A DNA stretch of 64,000 bases from Buttiauxella sp035271705 (lineage in GTDB: Bacteria; Pseudomonadota; Gammaproteobacteria; Enterobacterales; Enterobacteriaceae). The notes under the pieces are model-generated. The model saw only the letters and a list, made by a program, of their open reading frames with translations. It searched no databases and had not been told where the DNA came from. The number at the start of each line of letters is the position of its first letter. The first letter of the stretch is position 1. Below are positions 44,954 through 53,406 of this stretch, piece by piece. Location of the stretch: contig NZ_DATERI010000053.1 of the NCBI RefSeq assembly GCF_035271705.1, positions 24,134 through 88,133 on the forward strand, given 5' to 3'. The translations under genes were made by a program, and so were the position numbers.

Positions 44954-46204
44954 TTAGCGTTTAATGGCAAAACTTGCGGCGTAGGCGGCAGGGTTGCTGC
45001 CGTTCCAGATGCTTCCATCCATCAAGGTGCTGGTGCGCATCGGGCTTGCAGGAACAGAAACGTTACCTACGGCTGTGGCAGCCTGCTGATAGATGTCGAT
45101 GCGGTTAATACGTTTGGCGATGGCGAGGTAATCCGGGTCGTGGTCCAGCAACCCCCACCGGCGGTGCTGAGTCAGGAACCACATGCCGTCAGACAGCCAC
45201 GGGAAGGTCACTTCACCGTCGCGGAAAAACTGCATCGAGTGGTCGTCTTGCCATTTTTTGCCGATGCCATTGTCGTATTGCCCGAGCATGCGCCCGGTCA
45301 GGTACTCGGCTTTCGTGTTGAGATAAGCCCGTCCAGCCAGCACATTGGCCGTTTCACGGCGGTTGTCTTCACTGGCGTCAATCCAGCGTGATGCGTCAAG
45401 GATTGCCGCGACTAACGCCCGTGCGGTATTAGGGTTTTGTTCCACCCACTCGCTACGAGTGCCGAGGATTTTTTCTGGATGGTCAGGCCAAATAGATTGG
45501 GAAGTGGCGGCGGTAAACCCGATACCGTTACTGATGGCACGCTGGTTCCATGGCTCACCCACGCAAAACCCCTGCATATTGCCGATACGCATGTTCATCA
45601 CCATTTGCGGAGGCGGAACCACCACGGTGCGCACATCGCTGAACGGGTTGATTCCCGCCTGCGCCAGCCAGTAATAGAGCCACATCGCATGTGTGCCAGT
45701 CGGGAAGGTATGCGCGAAGGTAAAGCTGCCAGGTTCCTGGCTTGCCACCAATTTCTTCAGGCTTTCCCCGTCAGTTACACCCTGCTTTGCCAACTCCATA
45801 GAGAGCGAGATAGCCTGGCCGTTGTTGTTGAGCGTCATCAGGTTAGCCATCGACTGCTGTTTGCCCGCAATGCCCAACTCAAGTCCGTAAACCAGGCCGT
45901 ATAAAACATGGGCCGCATCGAGTTCGCCGGAGACCATTTTGTCGCGTACAGCTGCCCAGCTCGCCTCTTTACTCGGCACAATCGAAATACCGTATTTTTT
46001 ATCGAAGCCTTTAATGGCGGCCATCACCACCGATGCACAATCGGTTAGCGGAATAAAACCGACTTTTACCGTGCTTTGCTCAGGCTTATCACTGCCTGCC
46101 GCCCAGACAGAATTCATCATGCCGGGGAGCAAATATGCCCCCCCTAACGCAGCACCTGCCTGTAGAAATCGACGTCGCGAGAGGGCTATGGGTTTGTTGC
46201 TCAT
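44954..46204 (-). CDS. nasF: Nitrate-binding protein NasF, Tat substrate
   Basis: Solute-binding protein of the assimilatory nitrate importer, NrtA/NasF family, 416 residues. A twin-arginine signal is clear: SRRRFLQAGAALGGAYLLPG followed by a signal-peptidase-like WAAGSDK near residue 38. The mature part includes GFIPLTDCASVVMAAIKGFDKKYGI and GFCVGEPWNQRA. Two ATGs compete: 46213 has AGG directly against it, whereas 46204 has AGGA eight bases upstream, so I choose 46204. First structural gene of the nas operon, preceded by a leader terminator. Confidence 0.93.
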   Translation of the reverse strand: MSNKPIALSRRRFLQAGAALGGAYLLPGMMNSVWAAGSDKPEQSTVKVGFIPLTDCASVVMAAIKGFDKKYGISIVPSKEASWAAVRDKMVSGELDAAHVLYGLVYGLELGIAGKQQSMANLMTLNNNGQAISLSMELAKQGVTDGESLKKLVASQEPGSFTFAHTFPTGTHAMWLYYWLAQAGINPFSDVRTVVVPPPQMVMNMRIGNMQGFCVGEPWNQRAISNGIGFTAATSQSIWPDHPEKILGTRSEWVEQNPNTARALVAAILDASRWIDASEDNRRETANVLAGRAYLNTKAEYLTGRMLGQYDNGIGKKWQDDHSMQFFRDGEVTFPWLSDGMWFLTQHRRWGLLDHDPDYLAIAKRINRIDIYQQAATAVGNVSVPASPMRTSTLMDGSIWNGSNPAAYAASFAIKR

Positions 46205-46226
46205 CGGCTTCATCCTGATAAAAGGT

Positions 46227-46271
46227 AAAAAAAAAGCGCCCAACAATGTGGGTCAGCACATTGAAGGACGC
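46227..46271 (-). terminator. Leader terminator (attenuator) of the nas operon
   Basis: Read on the minus strand, GCGTCCTTCAATGTG pairs with CACATTGTTGGGCGC around CTGACC, followed by nine T (46235-46227), only 22 bases before the nasF start codon. In Klebsiella oxytoca the ANTAR protein NasR binds nasF leader RNA in response to nitrate or nitrite and prevents termination at just such a hairpin. Confidence 0.85.
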
Positions 46272-46337
46272 CTTTGTCCAACCAGAACCGCACCGCCATT
46301 GGCGCAATTCAGGTAAAAATAATCTTCAAGTCACCAT

Positions 46338-46354
46338 TGCAACTCGCGTGCCAG
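46338..46354 (-). promoter_or_regulatory. Sigma-54 promoter of nasF
   Basis: On the minus strand CTGGCACGCGAGTTGCA matches the sigma-54 consensus TGGCAC-N5-TTGC completely, with GG at 46352-46351 (-24) and GC at 46340-46339 (-12). The start should lie near 46328, giving a leader of about 120 bases that includes the attenuator hairpin. Confidence 0.88.
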
Positions 46355-46426
46355 GGTTAAACAAGTCAGTGATAGGGGGGAATGAGTGCCACCTACGTGC
46401 CTGTAACTTAAAAATGACGGGATATT

Positions 46427-46465
46427 CGCACCACAAAAATGCATTGAATGCCCATGCTTTGTGCA
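46427..46465. promoter_or_regulatory. Two NtrC-like boxes upstream of nasF
   Basis: CGCACCACAAAAATGCA (46427-46443) and TGCCCATGCTTTGTGCA (46449-46465) each resemble the NtrC dyad TGCACC-N4-TGGTGCA on one strong arm. Their centres are 22 bases apart, two helical turns, and lie about 107 and 129 bases upstream of the sigma-54 start. The right box stops one base short of the nasR coding end. Confidence 0.6.
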
Positions 46466-46466
46466 A

Positions 46467-47681
46467 CTACTCCTTAAGAGGTAACTGCCAAATATCAGCC
46501 ACCGATATCATCGCGCTGGCAACGTCCACCATACGTTTGTTCTGGTTCATGGCCATTTTGCGCAGCGCCTGCCAGGCCTGTTCTTCGCTGTGCCCTTGAT
46601 GACGAATCAATAATGCTTTGGCTTTATCGATGATTTTACGTTCCTCAAGCGTCGCCTGAAGTGACGCCAGTTGTTGCGCCATCGTTTCGAGTTGTTGAGC
46701 CTGTTGGCGTACCAGCGGCAGAAGGTGGCGGTCAAGATAGCGCTCGGTTTCAGAACCATTCTTACCCGCAACCCAATTGGCAATGTCGTGCTCATCCAAC
46801 GGTGTTTGTTGTAAAACCTGCCCGAGTGCCTGCTGAGCCTGGGCCATCACCTCGTCAATCAGTGCATCTTCCACCTGTTTCAACGCATCGATTCTGCTGG
46901 TTAACAAAGCAAACCACCGCAACGCTCGTAGCGACTCGTCACCGTCGCGAGTCAGGCGGGTACAGGCCAGGCGACGCAACTGTTCGGTTTCACGACACGG
47001 TTCGCCACACGCCTGAAATTGCAGCCGTAGAGGCTCGTCGGTCATGCTGCAAAACGTATCAAAACAGTGTTGCTGGCTATCGATACGGTCGACCAGAAGC
47101 TGGCGCAGCGCTTCGCTAAATTCCCCTTGTGTGAAACCGAGAGCACCAATCGCCCGCTCTTGCCCTGCCAGCTCTTTACCCTGCATAAAACTGAATAGCG
47201 CAGCCAGACTCCGCACCACGCCGGCATCATCAACCACATTACTGGTTTCAGGAACGATGCTCAGCAGGTGGCGCAGCGTGATGTTGAATTGTTCCATCGC
47301 CTGCAATGGTTGGATGTGTTGCTGCGCAATCTCTGTGCGAAGGGCGGGTAAACGTTCGAGATAATGCAGCGCGCAAGCGAGACTGACTAATAACGCGCTA
47401 CCGGGCAGGTAATTGGGGGCGGCTATTGCCTGTTTGAAAAGCGCTAATTCACGGTCGACTTCCTCAATGCAACTCGCGCGTTCGGTCGCAAATAACCGGC
47501 CTGATGAACATAACCAGATGTTGGAAGCCCCGCGCTCACGCTGTAGCATATGCGCGAGCCTGGCTATCCGTCCGGTGAGTTGCCCGATTTGTAGTATGTC
47601 CTGCAACTGTTCGCGTCCGCGGGTGCGAGCCGCCATTAAAAAGTCACGGGCGGTGGGATTCACGGTGGCGGTGGCCTTCAT
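46467..47681 (-). CDS. nasR: Nitrate-responsive antiterminator NasR
   Basis: RNA-binding regulator of 404 residues (Klebsiella NasR about 393). The N-terminal two-thirds is a NIT nitrate/nitrite sensing domain, helical, with HMLQRERGASNIWL near residue 44, similar to the NIT start motif. The last 60 or so residues form an ANTAR RNA-binding domain (ATLEERKIIDKAKALLIRHQG...EEQAWQALRKMAMNQNKRMVDVA). It precedes nasF and reads the same way, as in Klebsiella. It would bind the nasF leader at 46227-46271. Confidence 0.92.
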   Translation of the reverse strand: MKATATVNPTARDFLMAARTRGREQLQDILQIGQLTGRIARLAHMLQRERGASNIWLCSSGRLFATERASCIEEVDRELALFKQAIAAPNYLPGSALLVSLACALHYLERLPALRTEIAQQHIQPLQAMEQFNITLRHLLSIVPETSNVVDDAGVVRSLAALFSFMQGKELAGQERAIGALGFTQGEFSEALRQLLVDRIDSQQHCFDTFCSMTDEPLRLQFQACGEPCRETEQLRRLACTRLTRDGDESLRALRWFALLTSRIDALKQVEDALIDEVMAQAQQALGQVLQQTPLDEHDIANWVAGKNGSETERYLDRHLLPLVRQQAQQLETMAQQLASLQATLEERKIIDKAKALLIRHQGHSEEQAWQALRKMAMNQNKRMVDVASAMISVADIWQLPLKE

Positions 47682-47763
47682 AAAACGCTCCTGAACAGCG
47701 AGAGATGCTTCTGATACCTTCAGTTAAGCAATAATCGTGCCTTCAGGTGCATGGGAGAAAAAA

Positions 47764-48117
47764 ATGCAGAAAATTGTCATTATTGCCAACGGAGCTGCTT
47801 ACGGTAGCGAATCTCTTTTCAACAGTTTGCGTCTGGCGATTGCTTTATGCGACCAGCAGCCGCAGCCGTCCGTGAAAGTGTTTTTAATGTCTGATGCGGT
47901 GACTGCCGGTTTGCGCGGACAGAAACCTGCTGAGGGCTATAACATCCAGCAAATGCTTGAGATTTTAACGGCGCAAAATGTGCCGGTGAAATTGTGCAAA
48001 ACCTGCACTGATGGGCGTGGCATTTCAACTCTGCCCTTAGTGGAAGGTGTCGAAATTGGCACGCTGGTGGAATTAGCGGAGTGGACGTTGAGCGCCGATA
48101 AAGTCCTCACCTTCTAA
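47764..48117 (+). CDS. ychN: YchN, DsrE/F-fold protein
   Basis: Small cytosolic protein of 117 residues from the DsrE/DsrF sulfur-relay-like fold, the E. coli length. It starts MQKIVIIANGAAYGSESLFNSLRLA and contains LCKTCTDGRGIS, which carries two cysteines. Function not established; the family includes sulfur carriers. The ATG at 47764 with GGGAG seven bases before it is chosen over one 27 bases upstream. In E. coli it also lies near narXL; here the nas cluster separates them. Confidence 0.93.
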   Translation: MQKIVIIANGAAYGSESLFNSLRLAIALCDQQPQPSVKVFLMSDAVTAGLRGQKPAEGYNIQQMLEILTAQNVPVKLCKTCTDGRGISTLPLVEGVEIGTLVELAEWTLSADKVLTF

Positions 48118-48351
48118 TACCAAATTTAATGATGCTCAGGGAGGGATTTTTGGTATAAAAATTCACCAGCTGAATGGTTTCAGGAAGATCTACATTAAAG
48201 TTTAATCGTTACGGCATTTTTTGATCAAAGTCAGCATTTAACACGCTGGGGTCTGGTGTTATGCATAAAGTGTGATTTGTGAAGACCGTCACTGATTGTG
48301 AGAAAAGAGGCGGCACGAAGTCTAACTTTGATGTGATAGCGGAGTATAAAA

Positions 48352-48597
48352 ATGCCAGTAGTGAAAGCTAGTCTGCACCTTTTTGGTGGTGATACCGTGG
48401 TGGTTCGCTGTTCAAACAATTGCCATATTCATTTGATGAGCGAGACGAGCTCTACCCGTAAATCGCAGGCTGATATTCTTAGTGTGGAAGATAAACAGTC
48501 GGCGTATTTGACGGTGCCCTATAGCGGGATGTGGAAAGTGCTGATTGATAGCCATAGTCAGTCGCTTGAACATTCAATCAGTTATGTCGCGGCGTAA
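48352..48597 (+). CDS. Small DUF1883-like protein
   Basis: 81 residues with CGGAG about seven bases before the ATG. The pattern LHLFGGDTVVVRCSNNCHIHLMS followed later by YLTVPYSGMWKVLIDSHSQS resembles DUF1883 domains, which share 'GxTVxVxLxGNxxNVxLMD' and 'VPxSGxWxVxVD'. It is probably an all-beta fold with no signal or membrane segment. No counterpart lies at this point in E. coli. DUF1883 domains have been linked in sequence surveys with TIR-type proteins, but nothing like that is adjacent here. Function unknown. Confidence 0.65.
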   Translation: MPVVKASLHLFGGDTVVVRCSNNCHIHLMSETSSTRKSQADILSVEDKQSAYLTVPYSGMWKVLIDSHSQSLEHSISYVAA

Positions 48598-48602
48598 ACC
48601 CT

Positions 48603-48634
48603 CCATTCCGGCCTTTGGCAAGAAGGCCGGAATA
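48603..48634 (+). terminator. Possible terminator after the DUF1883-like gene
   Basis: Stem ATTCCGGCCTT with AAGGCCGGAAT (48606-48634 approximately) a few bases after the stop. The T run is poor, so strength is uncertain. Confidence 0.5.
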
Positions 48635-48671
48635 CTATTCCAGGCAAAATTAGGTTTAGGCACATTCAGGT

Positions 48672-49361
48672 TTAAGCAAATCCAGCCTGTAGGCCATCAT
48701 CCTTCGGTTGTAGCCAGGCTCTGACTTTATTCACCAGTTCATCAAGACAATCATCGTGCATCCCGCGATCCATGAGCTCTTGTTCCAGCGAAAACAGATA
48801 TTGTGCGTTAGTGCCTAACGGGCCGCTTGCTGCGGCAATTAATGGGGCAATCACTTCCGCACGTGTATCCGCTTCGTAGAGTGGATGGCGCGGGTCCATG
48901 ATAAACACCAACGCATTCACCACTCGGCCATCATCAAGCTCAAGTTTGCACCAGGTGGGTAAATAACAGCCGGTTATCATTTCGCGCTTCCATACCAGCG
49001 TCAGTTCGTCTTCCAGAATCTCTTCGGGTAGACGATACGCAAGACCGGTGGTGCGCCCACCCTCTTTGAGCGCCAGCATACGTCCTGGCTGGCAAGCGGT
49101 GCCGCGCCCCGCGGTTAAACGTAAACAAAATGCACGATGCCAGCCAACAAGCGTTCCTGCGGCTGAATCTTCATATTCGAATGCCGGGTTCCACATCAGA
49201 GAACCATAACCAAAAATCCATACTGGACTGCTATCGGGACGACAGGCGAGCGTTGCGGCAAGTGAAGCCGAGCGCTGCTCAGGGGTCCACAACAACGATT
49301 CCTCAATGGAACCAAAAGCTGTCTTACAATCCGCTTTCATTAAGAAATCACGCGTTAACAC
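48672..49361 (-). CDS. chaC: Glutathione-specific gamma-glutamylcyclotransferase ChaC, GTG start
   Basis: ChaC-family enzyme that cleaves glutathione to 5-oxoproline and Cys-Gly. The substrate-binding signature FGYGSLMWNP is clear, and the catalytic glutamate lies in the later conserved GLAYRLPEE region. An ATG at 49382 gives 236 residues, but the GTG at 49361 is better: GGAGG sits six bases upstream and the product then opens (M)LTRDFLMKADCKTAFGSIEESLLW, parallel to E. coli MITRDFLMNADCKTAFGAIEESLLW. It has 229 residues (E. coli 231). The C-terminus is shorter by a few residues. It forms the cha group with chaB and chaA. Confidence 0.92.
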   Translation of the reverse strand: MLTRDFLMKADCKTAFGSIEESLLWTPEQRSASLAATLACRPDSSPVWIFGYGSLMWNPAFEYEDSAAGTLVGWHRAFCLRLTAGRGTACQPGRMLALKEGGRTTGLAYRLPEEILEDELTLVWKREMITGCYLPTWCKLELDDGRVVNALVFIMDPRHPLYEADTRAEVIAPLIAAASGPLGTNAQYLFSLEQELMDRGMHDDCLDELVNKVRAWLQPKDDGLQAGFA

Positions 49362-49584
49362 GATACACCTCCGCCACTGCAACTTCCGTGTGATTACGTC
49401 AGATATGCCTTCCGGGCTTTTATTTTCTGCTTACTATTAAAACTGGATATACCTGAACATATGCAATTAGCGGGGCGCTGGCAAGTTTGATGACGATCAC
49501 AAAACAATAATAATGTCATATTAACTTGCCATACTGAGGGGGATTGCGGGGTTTGAATATGAGTATCAACACATTATGTAAGGT

Positions 49585-49815
49585 TTACTTTTTTGTGTGC
49601 CATTTTTCATCATCACCCTTTTGATAGCGATGTTTCACTGCCGCCCAGGCAACTTTATGCGCGGTTTCTTCGCGGCTGGCATCATTGCGGCGATCTTCTT
49701 TGTCTTTGTATTCATCCCAGGCGCTGTTAAACGCCTCTTTGTAGATATCCTGGGCATGAGCAGGAAGTACATTTTGCACGCTTTCCGGGAGGTCGGCTCG
49801 GCTGTTGTAGGGCAT
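49585..49815 (-). CDS. chaB: ChaB, small cation-transport-associated protein
   Basis: 76 residues, the E. coli length, highly charged and helical, with the conserved core HAQDIYKEAFNSAWDEYKDKEDRR and EETAHKVAWAAVKHRYQKG. It has been proposed to regulate ChaA, but direct evidence is thin. Starts at the ATG at 49815 (MPYNSRADLPESV), with AGGT eight bases upstream, not at the ATG 60 bases earlier. Divergent from chaA. Confidence 0.95.
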   Translation of the reverse strand: MPYNSRADLPESVQNVLPAHAQDIYKEAFNSAWDEYKDKEDRRNDASREETAHKVAWAAVKHRYQKGDDEKWHTKK

Positions 49816-50050
49816 CACATCACCTTTGAGTGGGCTAAAACTAAAGTGTGAATCAACATCCCCATTTTCGCCCAAGAATCACAATAATTGTTTTCAATGA
49901 ACTATATCCATATGTTTTACATTGTTTAATATCAGCAAACATGACTTTTCAAACATCAGAAATACTATGGCTATATAAGCGGTAAAACTGAGTAAATTAA
50001 TCCAGAAAATCGTTATTATTTGCTATTTTAACGGGGTTTTATTGTCCGAC

Positions 50051-50056
50051 TATAAT
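50051..50056 (+). promoter_or_regulatory. chaA -10 box
   Basis: Consensus TATAAT 40 bases before the chaA start codon. No -35 at normal spacing is convincing. Confidence 0.45.
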
Positions 50057-50095
50057 GAATAAATGGCTTAACGCCTCTGGATATGGAGAAGCACT

Positions 50096-51199
50096 TTGAC
50101 AAAAACACAACCTGAAGCGGTAAAAACCCGTCATAAGGAGAGTTCACTCATTTTCCCGATATTAGCGCTGGCTGTATTGGTGATATGGGGAGCAAGCCAG
50201 TCAATGCCTGCCGTTATTGGGATCAACATTTTGGCTCTGGTGGGTATTTTAAGTAGCGCCTTTAGCGTGGTTCGTCACGCCGACGTACTTGCGCACCGTT
50301 TAGGCGAACCCTACGGTTCCCTGATTCTCAGTCTTTCCGTCGTTATTCTTGAAGTCAGCCTGATTTCCGCATTGATGGCAACCGGTGATGCCGCGCCTAC
50401 GCTGATGCGTGACACGCTCTATTCCATCATCATGATTGTGACGGGCGGCCTGGTGGGCTTCTCACTGCTGTTAGGTGGCCGTAAGTTTGCCACGCAATAT
50501 ATGAATCTGTTTGGCATCAAACAGTATTTAATCGCCCTGTTTCCGCTGGCTGTCATTGTGATGGTATTACCGACTGCACTCCCCGCGGGTAACTTTAGCA
50601 CCGGCCAGGCGTTAGTGGCGGCCGCGATTTCAGCTGCGATGTATGGCGTGTTCTTGCTCATTCAGACCCGAACGCACCAAAGCCTGTTCGTTTATGAGCA
50701 TGAAGATGAGTCTGATGACGACGACCCACATCATGGTAAACCGTCTGCGCACAGCAACACCTGGCATTCCATCTGGTTAATCGTGCATCTGGTCGCGGTG
50801 ATTGCGGTCACTAAAATGAATGCAGGTCCACTGGAGTCACTGCTCACTACCCTGAATGCCCCTGCGCAATTTACCGGCTTCCTGGTGGCGTTGTTGATTC
50901 TCTCGCCTGAAGGGTTGGGTGCGTTAAAAGCAGTATTGAGTAACCAGGTTCAACGTGCGATGAATCTGTTCTTTGGCTCGGTGCTGGCAACCATTTCACT
51001 GACGGTCCCTGCGGTTACGCTGATCGCGATGTTGACCGGCAACGACCTGACGTTTGGTTTAGGCCTGCCGGAGTTAGTGGTGATGTTGACCGCATTGGTG
51101 TTATGTCAGATTTCATTTTCCACCGGGCGAACCAATGTACTCAACGGCACCGCACACCTTGCGCTATTTGCCGCTTATTTGATGACAATTTTTGCCTGA
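50096..51199 (+). CDS. chaA: Ca2+(Na+,K+)/H+ antiporter ChaA, TTG start
   Basis: Inner-membrane cation/proton antiporter of the CaCA family, 367 residues (E. coli 366) with about eleven spans. The two alpha repeats are recognisable (GEPYGSLILSLSVVILEVSLISALM and LLILSPEGLGALKAVLSNQVQRAMNLFFGS), each with the key glutamate, and an acidic-histidine loop EHEDESDDDDPHH lies between the halves. The start codon is TTG at 50096 with GGAG seven bases upstream. The nearby ATG at 50083 is in another frame. The next residues EAVKTRHKE match E. coli. Confidence 0.95.
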   Translation: MTKTQPEAVKTRHKESSLIFPILALAVLVIWGASQSMPAVIGINILALVGILSSAFSVVRHADVLAHRLGEPYGSLILSLSVVILEVSLISALMATGDAAPTLMRDTLYSIIMIVTGGLVGFSLLLGGRKFATQYMNLFGIKQYLIALFPLAVIVMVLPTALPAGNFSTGQALVAAAISAAMYGVFLLIQTRTHQSLFVYEHEDESDDDDPHHGKPSAHSNTWHSIWLIVHLVAVIAVTKMNAGPLESLLTTLNAPAQFTGFLVALLILSPEGLGALKAVLSNQVQRAMNLFFGSVLATISLTVPAVTLIAMLTGNDLTFGLGLPELVVMLTALVLCQISFSTGRTNVLNGTAHLALFAAYLMTIFA

Positions 51200-51213
51200 C
51201 GGATTTGAGAGAT

Positions 51214-51249
51214 AAAAAAAGCCCTTATCGTGAGATAAGGGCTTTTTTG
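51214..51249. terminator. Shared bidirectional terminator of chaA and kdsA
   Basis: AAGCCCTTATC-GTGA-GATAAGGGCTT, perfect 11-bp stem with T runs on both sides, filling most of the 65-base gap between the convergent genes. The ldr/rdl toxin-antitoxin repeats that occupy this gap in E. coli are absent. Confidence 0.93.
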
Positions 51250-51264
51250 TTTTAAATCAGATAA

Positions 51265-52119
51265 TTATTTGCTGGTATCCAGCGGTTCGAAGTTCTTGAC
51301 CAAGTCATCAATCGCTTTGATTTGCTTGAGGAACGGTTCAAGTTTCGCCAGCGGCAATGCGGATGGGCCATCGCAACGTGCGTTTTCTGGGTCCGGGTGC
51401 GCTTCGATAAACAGGCCTGCCAGGCCAGTCGCCATACCTGCACGTGCCAGTTCAGTGACTTGTGCACGACGGCCACCAGAAGCTGAGCCAAACGGGTCGC
51501 GGCATTGCAGAGCATGGGTCACGTCGAAGATGACCGGTGAGCCGTTAGACACTTGTTTCATCACGCTGAAGCCCAGCATGTCGACAACCAGATTGTCGTA
51601 ACCGAAGTTCGCGCCACGGTCACACAGAATAATCTGGTCGTTACCACCTTCGTGGAATTTATCAACGATGTTACCCATTTGGCCTGGGCTGACAAACTGT
51701 GGTTTTTTGACGTTGATCACGGCACCGGTTTTCGCCATTGCTTCTACCAGGTCGGTTTGGCGTGCAAGGAACGCAGGCAACTGAATCACATCTACCACTT
51801 CGGCTACAGGTTGTGCCTGGCTTGCTTCATGAACGTCAGTGATGATTTTCACGCCGAAGGTTTGCTTCAGCTCCTGGAAAATCTTCATCCCTTCTTCGAG
51901 GCCTGGGCCGCGATAAGAGCTAATGGATGAACGGTTGGCTTTATCGAAAGACGCTTTGAACACGTAAGGAATACCCAGTTTCTGGGTCACGGTGACGTAA
52001 TGCTCACAAATACGCATCGCCAGGTCACGTGATTCCAGCACGTTCATGCCGCCAAACAGCACAAACGGCAGGTCGTTTGCGACGTTGATATCACCAATGC
52101 TAACCACTTTTTGTTTCAT
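51265..52119 (-). CDS. kdsA: KDO-8-phosphate synthase KdsA
   Basis: Condenses phosphoenolpyruvate with arabinose-5-phosphate to make KDO-8-phosphate for LPS inner core. It has 284 residues, the E. coli length, metal-independent class with FGGMNVLESRDLAMRICEHY near residue 22, VFKASFDKANRSS and DVTHALQCRDPFGSASGGRR. It is the last gene of the hemA-prfA-prmC-sirB2-sirB1-kdsA operon, 55 bases after sirB1. Confidence 0.98.
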   Translation of the reverse strand: MKQKVVSIGDINVANDLPFVLFGGMNVLESRDLAMRICEHYVTVTQKLGIPYVFKASFDKANRSSISSYRGPGLEEGMKIFQELKQTFGVKIITDVHEASQAQPVAEVVDVIQLPAFLARQTDLVEAMAKTGAVINVKKPQFVSPGQMGNIVDKFHEGGNDQIILCDRGANFGYDNLVVDMLGFSVMKQVSNGSPVIFDVTHALQCRDPFGSASGGRRAQVTELARAGMATGLAGLFIEAHPDPENARCDGPSALPLAKLEPFLKQIKAIDDLVKNFEPLDTSK

Positions 52120-52174
52120 ATTTTCGCCTTGTCAGAGGTAACACGAGTTACCTGTTATTCTTTCAAAATCTGTT

Positions 52175-52984
52175 TTAGTGCAGAGTGATCTGTTTTTGCG
52201 AAATCGAGTTAATTTGCGCTTTGATCATCTCGCTAATCGGGTCTTCCGGGCACTGCTCAACAAAATAGCTGAGGTCGGTGAGGGCCACATGTTCACAATC
52301 GAGTTGGGCATAAATCAAGCCGCGATCGCGGATTTCATACGGATCTTCCGGATTAAACTGGAGCAAAGCTTCGCTGGTTCGCAGGGCCAACTCCATTTGA
52401 CGTTCTTCCATCAGCGCAGATTTCATCGTGTCGAGTAATTTATGCACGACTTCCGCGTTATCTGCTTCATCTAAGTCTTCATCGAAGAGTTCAGCTGTTG
52501 GCCCGACATTGCCTTTCAACCACACGTCCAGCGTGTGCTCATTGAGCGTATCGCCATTAAACGGGTTGATAAGCCACATTTCGCCGTCCATCCAGTCACC
52601 GCGTAAAATCAGCTGTGTCGGGAAAATAACCGGATTTAACGGGATATCAAGACGCTCGGCAATCCACAAAAGAATCGCCCCCAACGACACCGCACTCCCC
52701 TGACGTTTGTTCAGCACAGTATCGAGCCACAACGCGTCGGATAAACGGTAAACGCCACTGGCGTCTTTGAAACCCCAACTGCCGTAAAACAATTCGACTA
52801 ATTTTTCGAGTTGCACATCCTGGTGGAGACCTTCACAGATCTCTTCACGCGCCAGGCTCGCCAGGCTTTCCAGTTGTGCACGTACTTCTTCTGCCGGGAA
52901 ATCATCACGGATCAACTGCGAGACTAAAATCATGCCCTCGCACAACGGCGCCTGATTGAATTCGAAATCGGCTAACGACCTCAT
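52175..52984 (-). CDS. sirB1: SirB1 (YchA), transglutaminase/TPR-type protein
   Basis: Cytosolic protein of 269 residues, the E. coli YchA length. N-terminal transglutaminase-like fold (about 45-160, LWLDTVLNKRQGSAVSLGAILLWIAERL) and a C-terminal tetratricopeptide-like helical region (about 185-260). The name comes from a Salmonella genetic link to invasion regulation; biochemical role unknown. Three bases after sirB2. Confidence 0.92.
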   Translation of the reverse strand: MRSLADFEFNQAPLCEGMILVSQLIRDDFPAEEVRAQLESLASLAREEICEGLHQDVQLEKLVELFYGSWGFKDASGVYRLSDALWLDTVLNKRQGSAVSLGAILLWIAERLDIPLNPVIFPTQLILRGDWMDGEMWLINPFNGDTLNEHTLDVWLKGNVGPTAELFDEDLDEADNAEVVHKLLDTMKSALMEERQMELALRTSEALLQFNPEDPYEIRDRGLIYAQLDCEHVALTDLSYFVEQCPEDPISEMIKAQINSISQKQITLH

Positions 52985-52987
52985 GAC

Positions 52988-53377
52988 TTACCCCAATAAT
53001 GGTATTTTTGTGGTGGCGAGTTTAATGATGATGTAAAGCACCACCAGGGCCAACAGAAAGGCAAACAACCGTATCTGCTGGCTGCGCGGGCGTTTGCCCA
53101 GCACGATAAACCCTAAAACGATATAGATAATAACGCCAAATAGCTTCTCAGTCAGCCATGCACCTTGCGGTGAGAAGGGATAGAAATGCGTCATCATCAC
53201 CAGTGCCGCACCGCTGGCCAGTAACACGGTGTCATTCACATGCGGCACAATGCGCACCCAGCGCTTGTTCGACATGGCTGAATCGCGGTATTGCCACCAG
53301 TAACGTAAAACGAACAAACTCACGGAGATGATGACCGTCAGAATATGCAAATGCTTGAGCGCAAAGTATGTTGCCAT
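52988..53377 (-). CDS. sirB2: SirB2 (YchQ), small inner-membrane protein
   Basis: 129 residues (E. coli 130) with four hydrophobic spans: HILTVIISVSLFVLRYWWQY, VLLASGAALVMMTH, LFGVIIYIVLGFIVLG and LFAFLLALVVLYIIIKLA. SirB family, function unknown. Its conserved position between prmC and sirB1 suggests co-transcription only. Confidence 0.92.
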   Translation of the reverse strand: MATYFALKHLHILTVIISVSLFVLRYWWQYRDSAMSNKRWVRIVPHVNDTVLLASGAALVMMTHFYPFSPQGAWLTEKLFGVIIYIVLGFIVLGKRPRSQQIRLFAFLLALVVLYIIIKLATTKIPLLG

Positions 53378-53406
53378 TTTGCTCGGTTCCTTATTTGCCT
53401 TTATTT

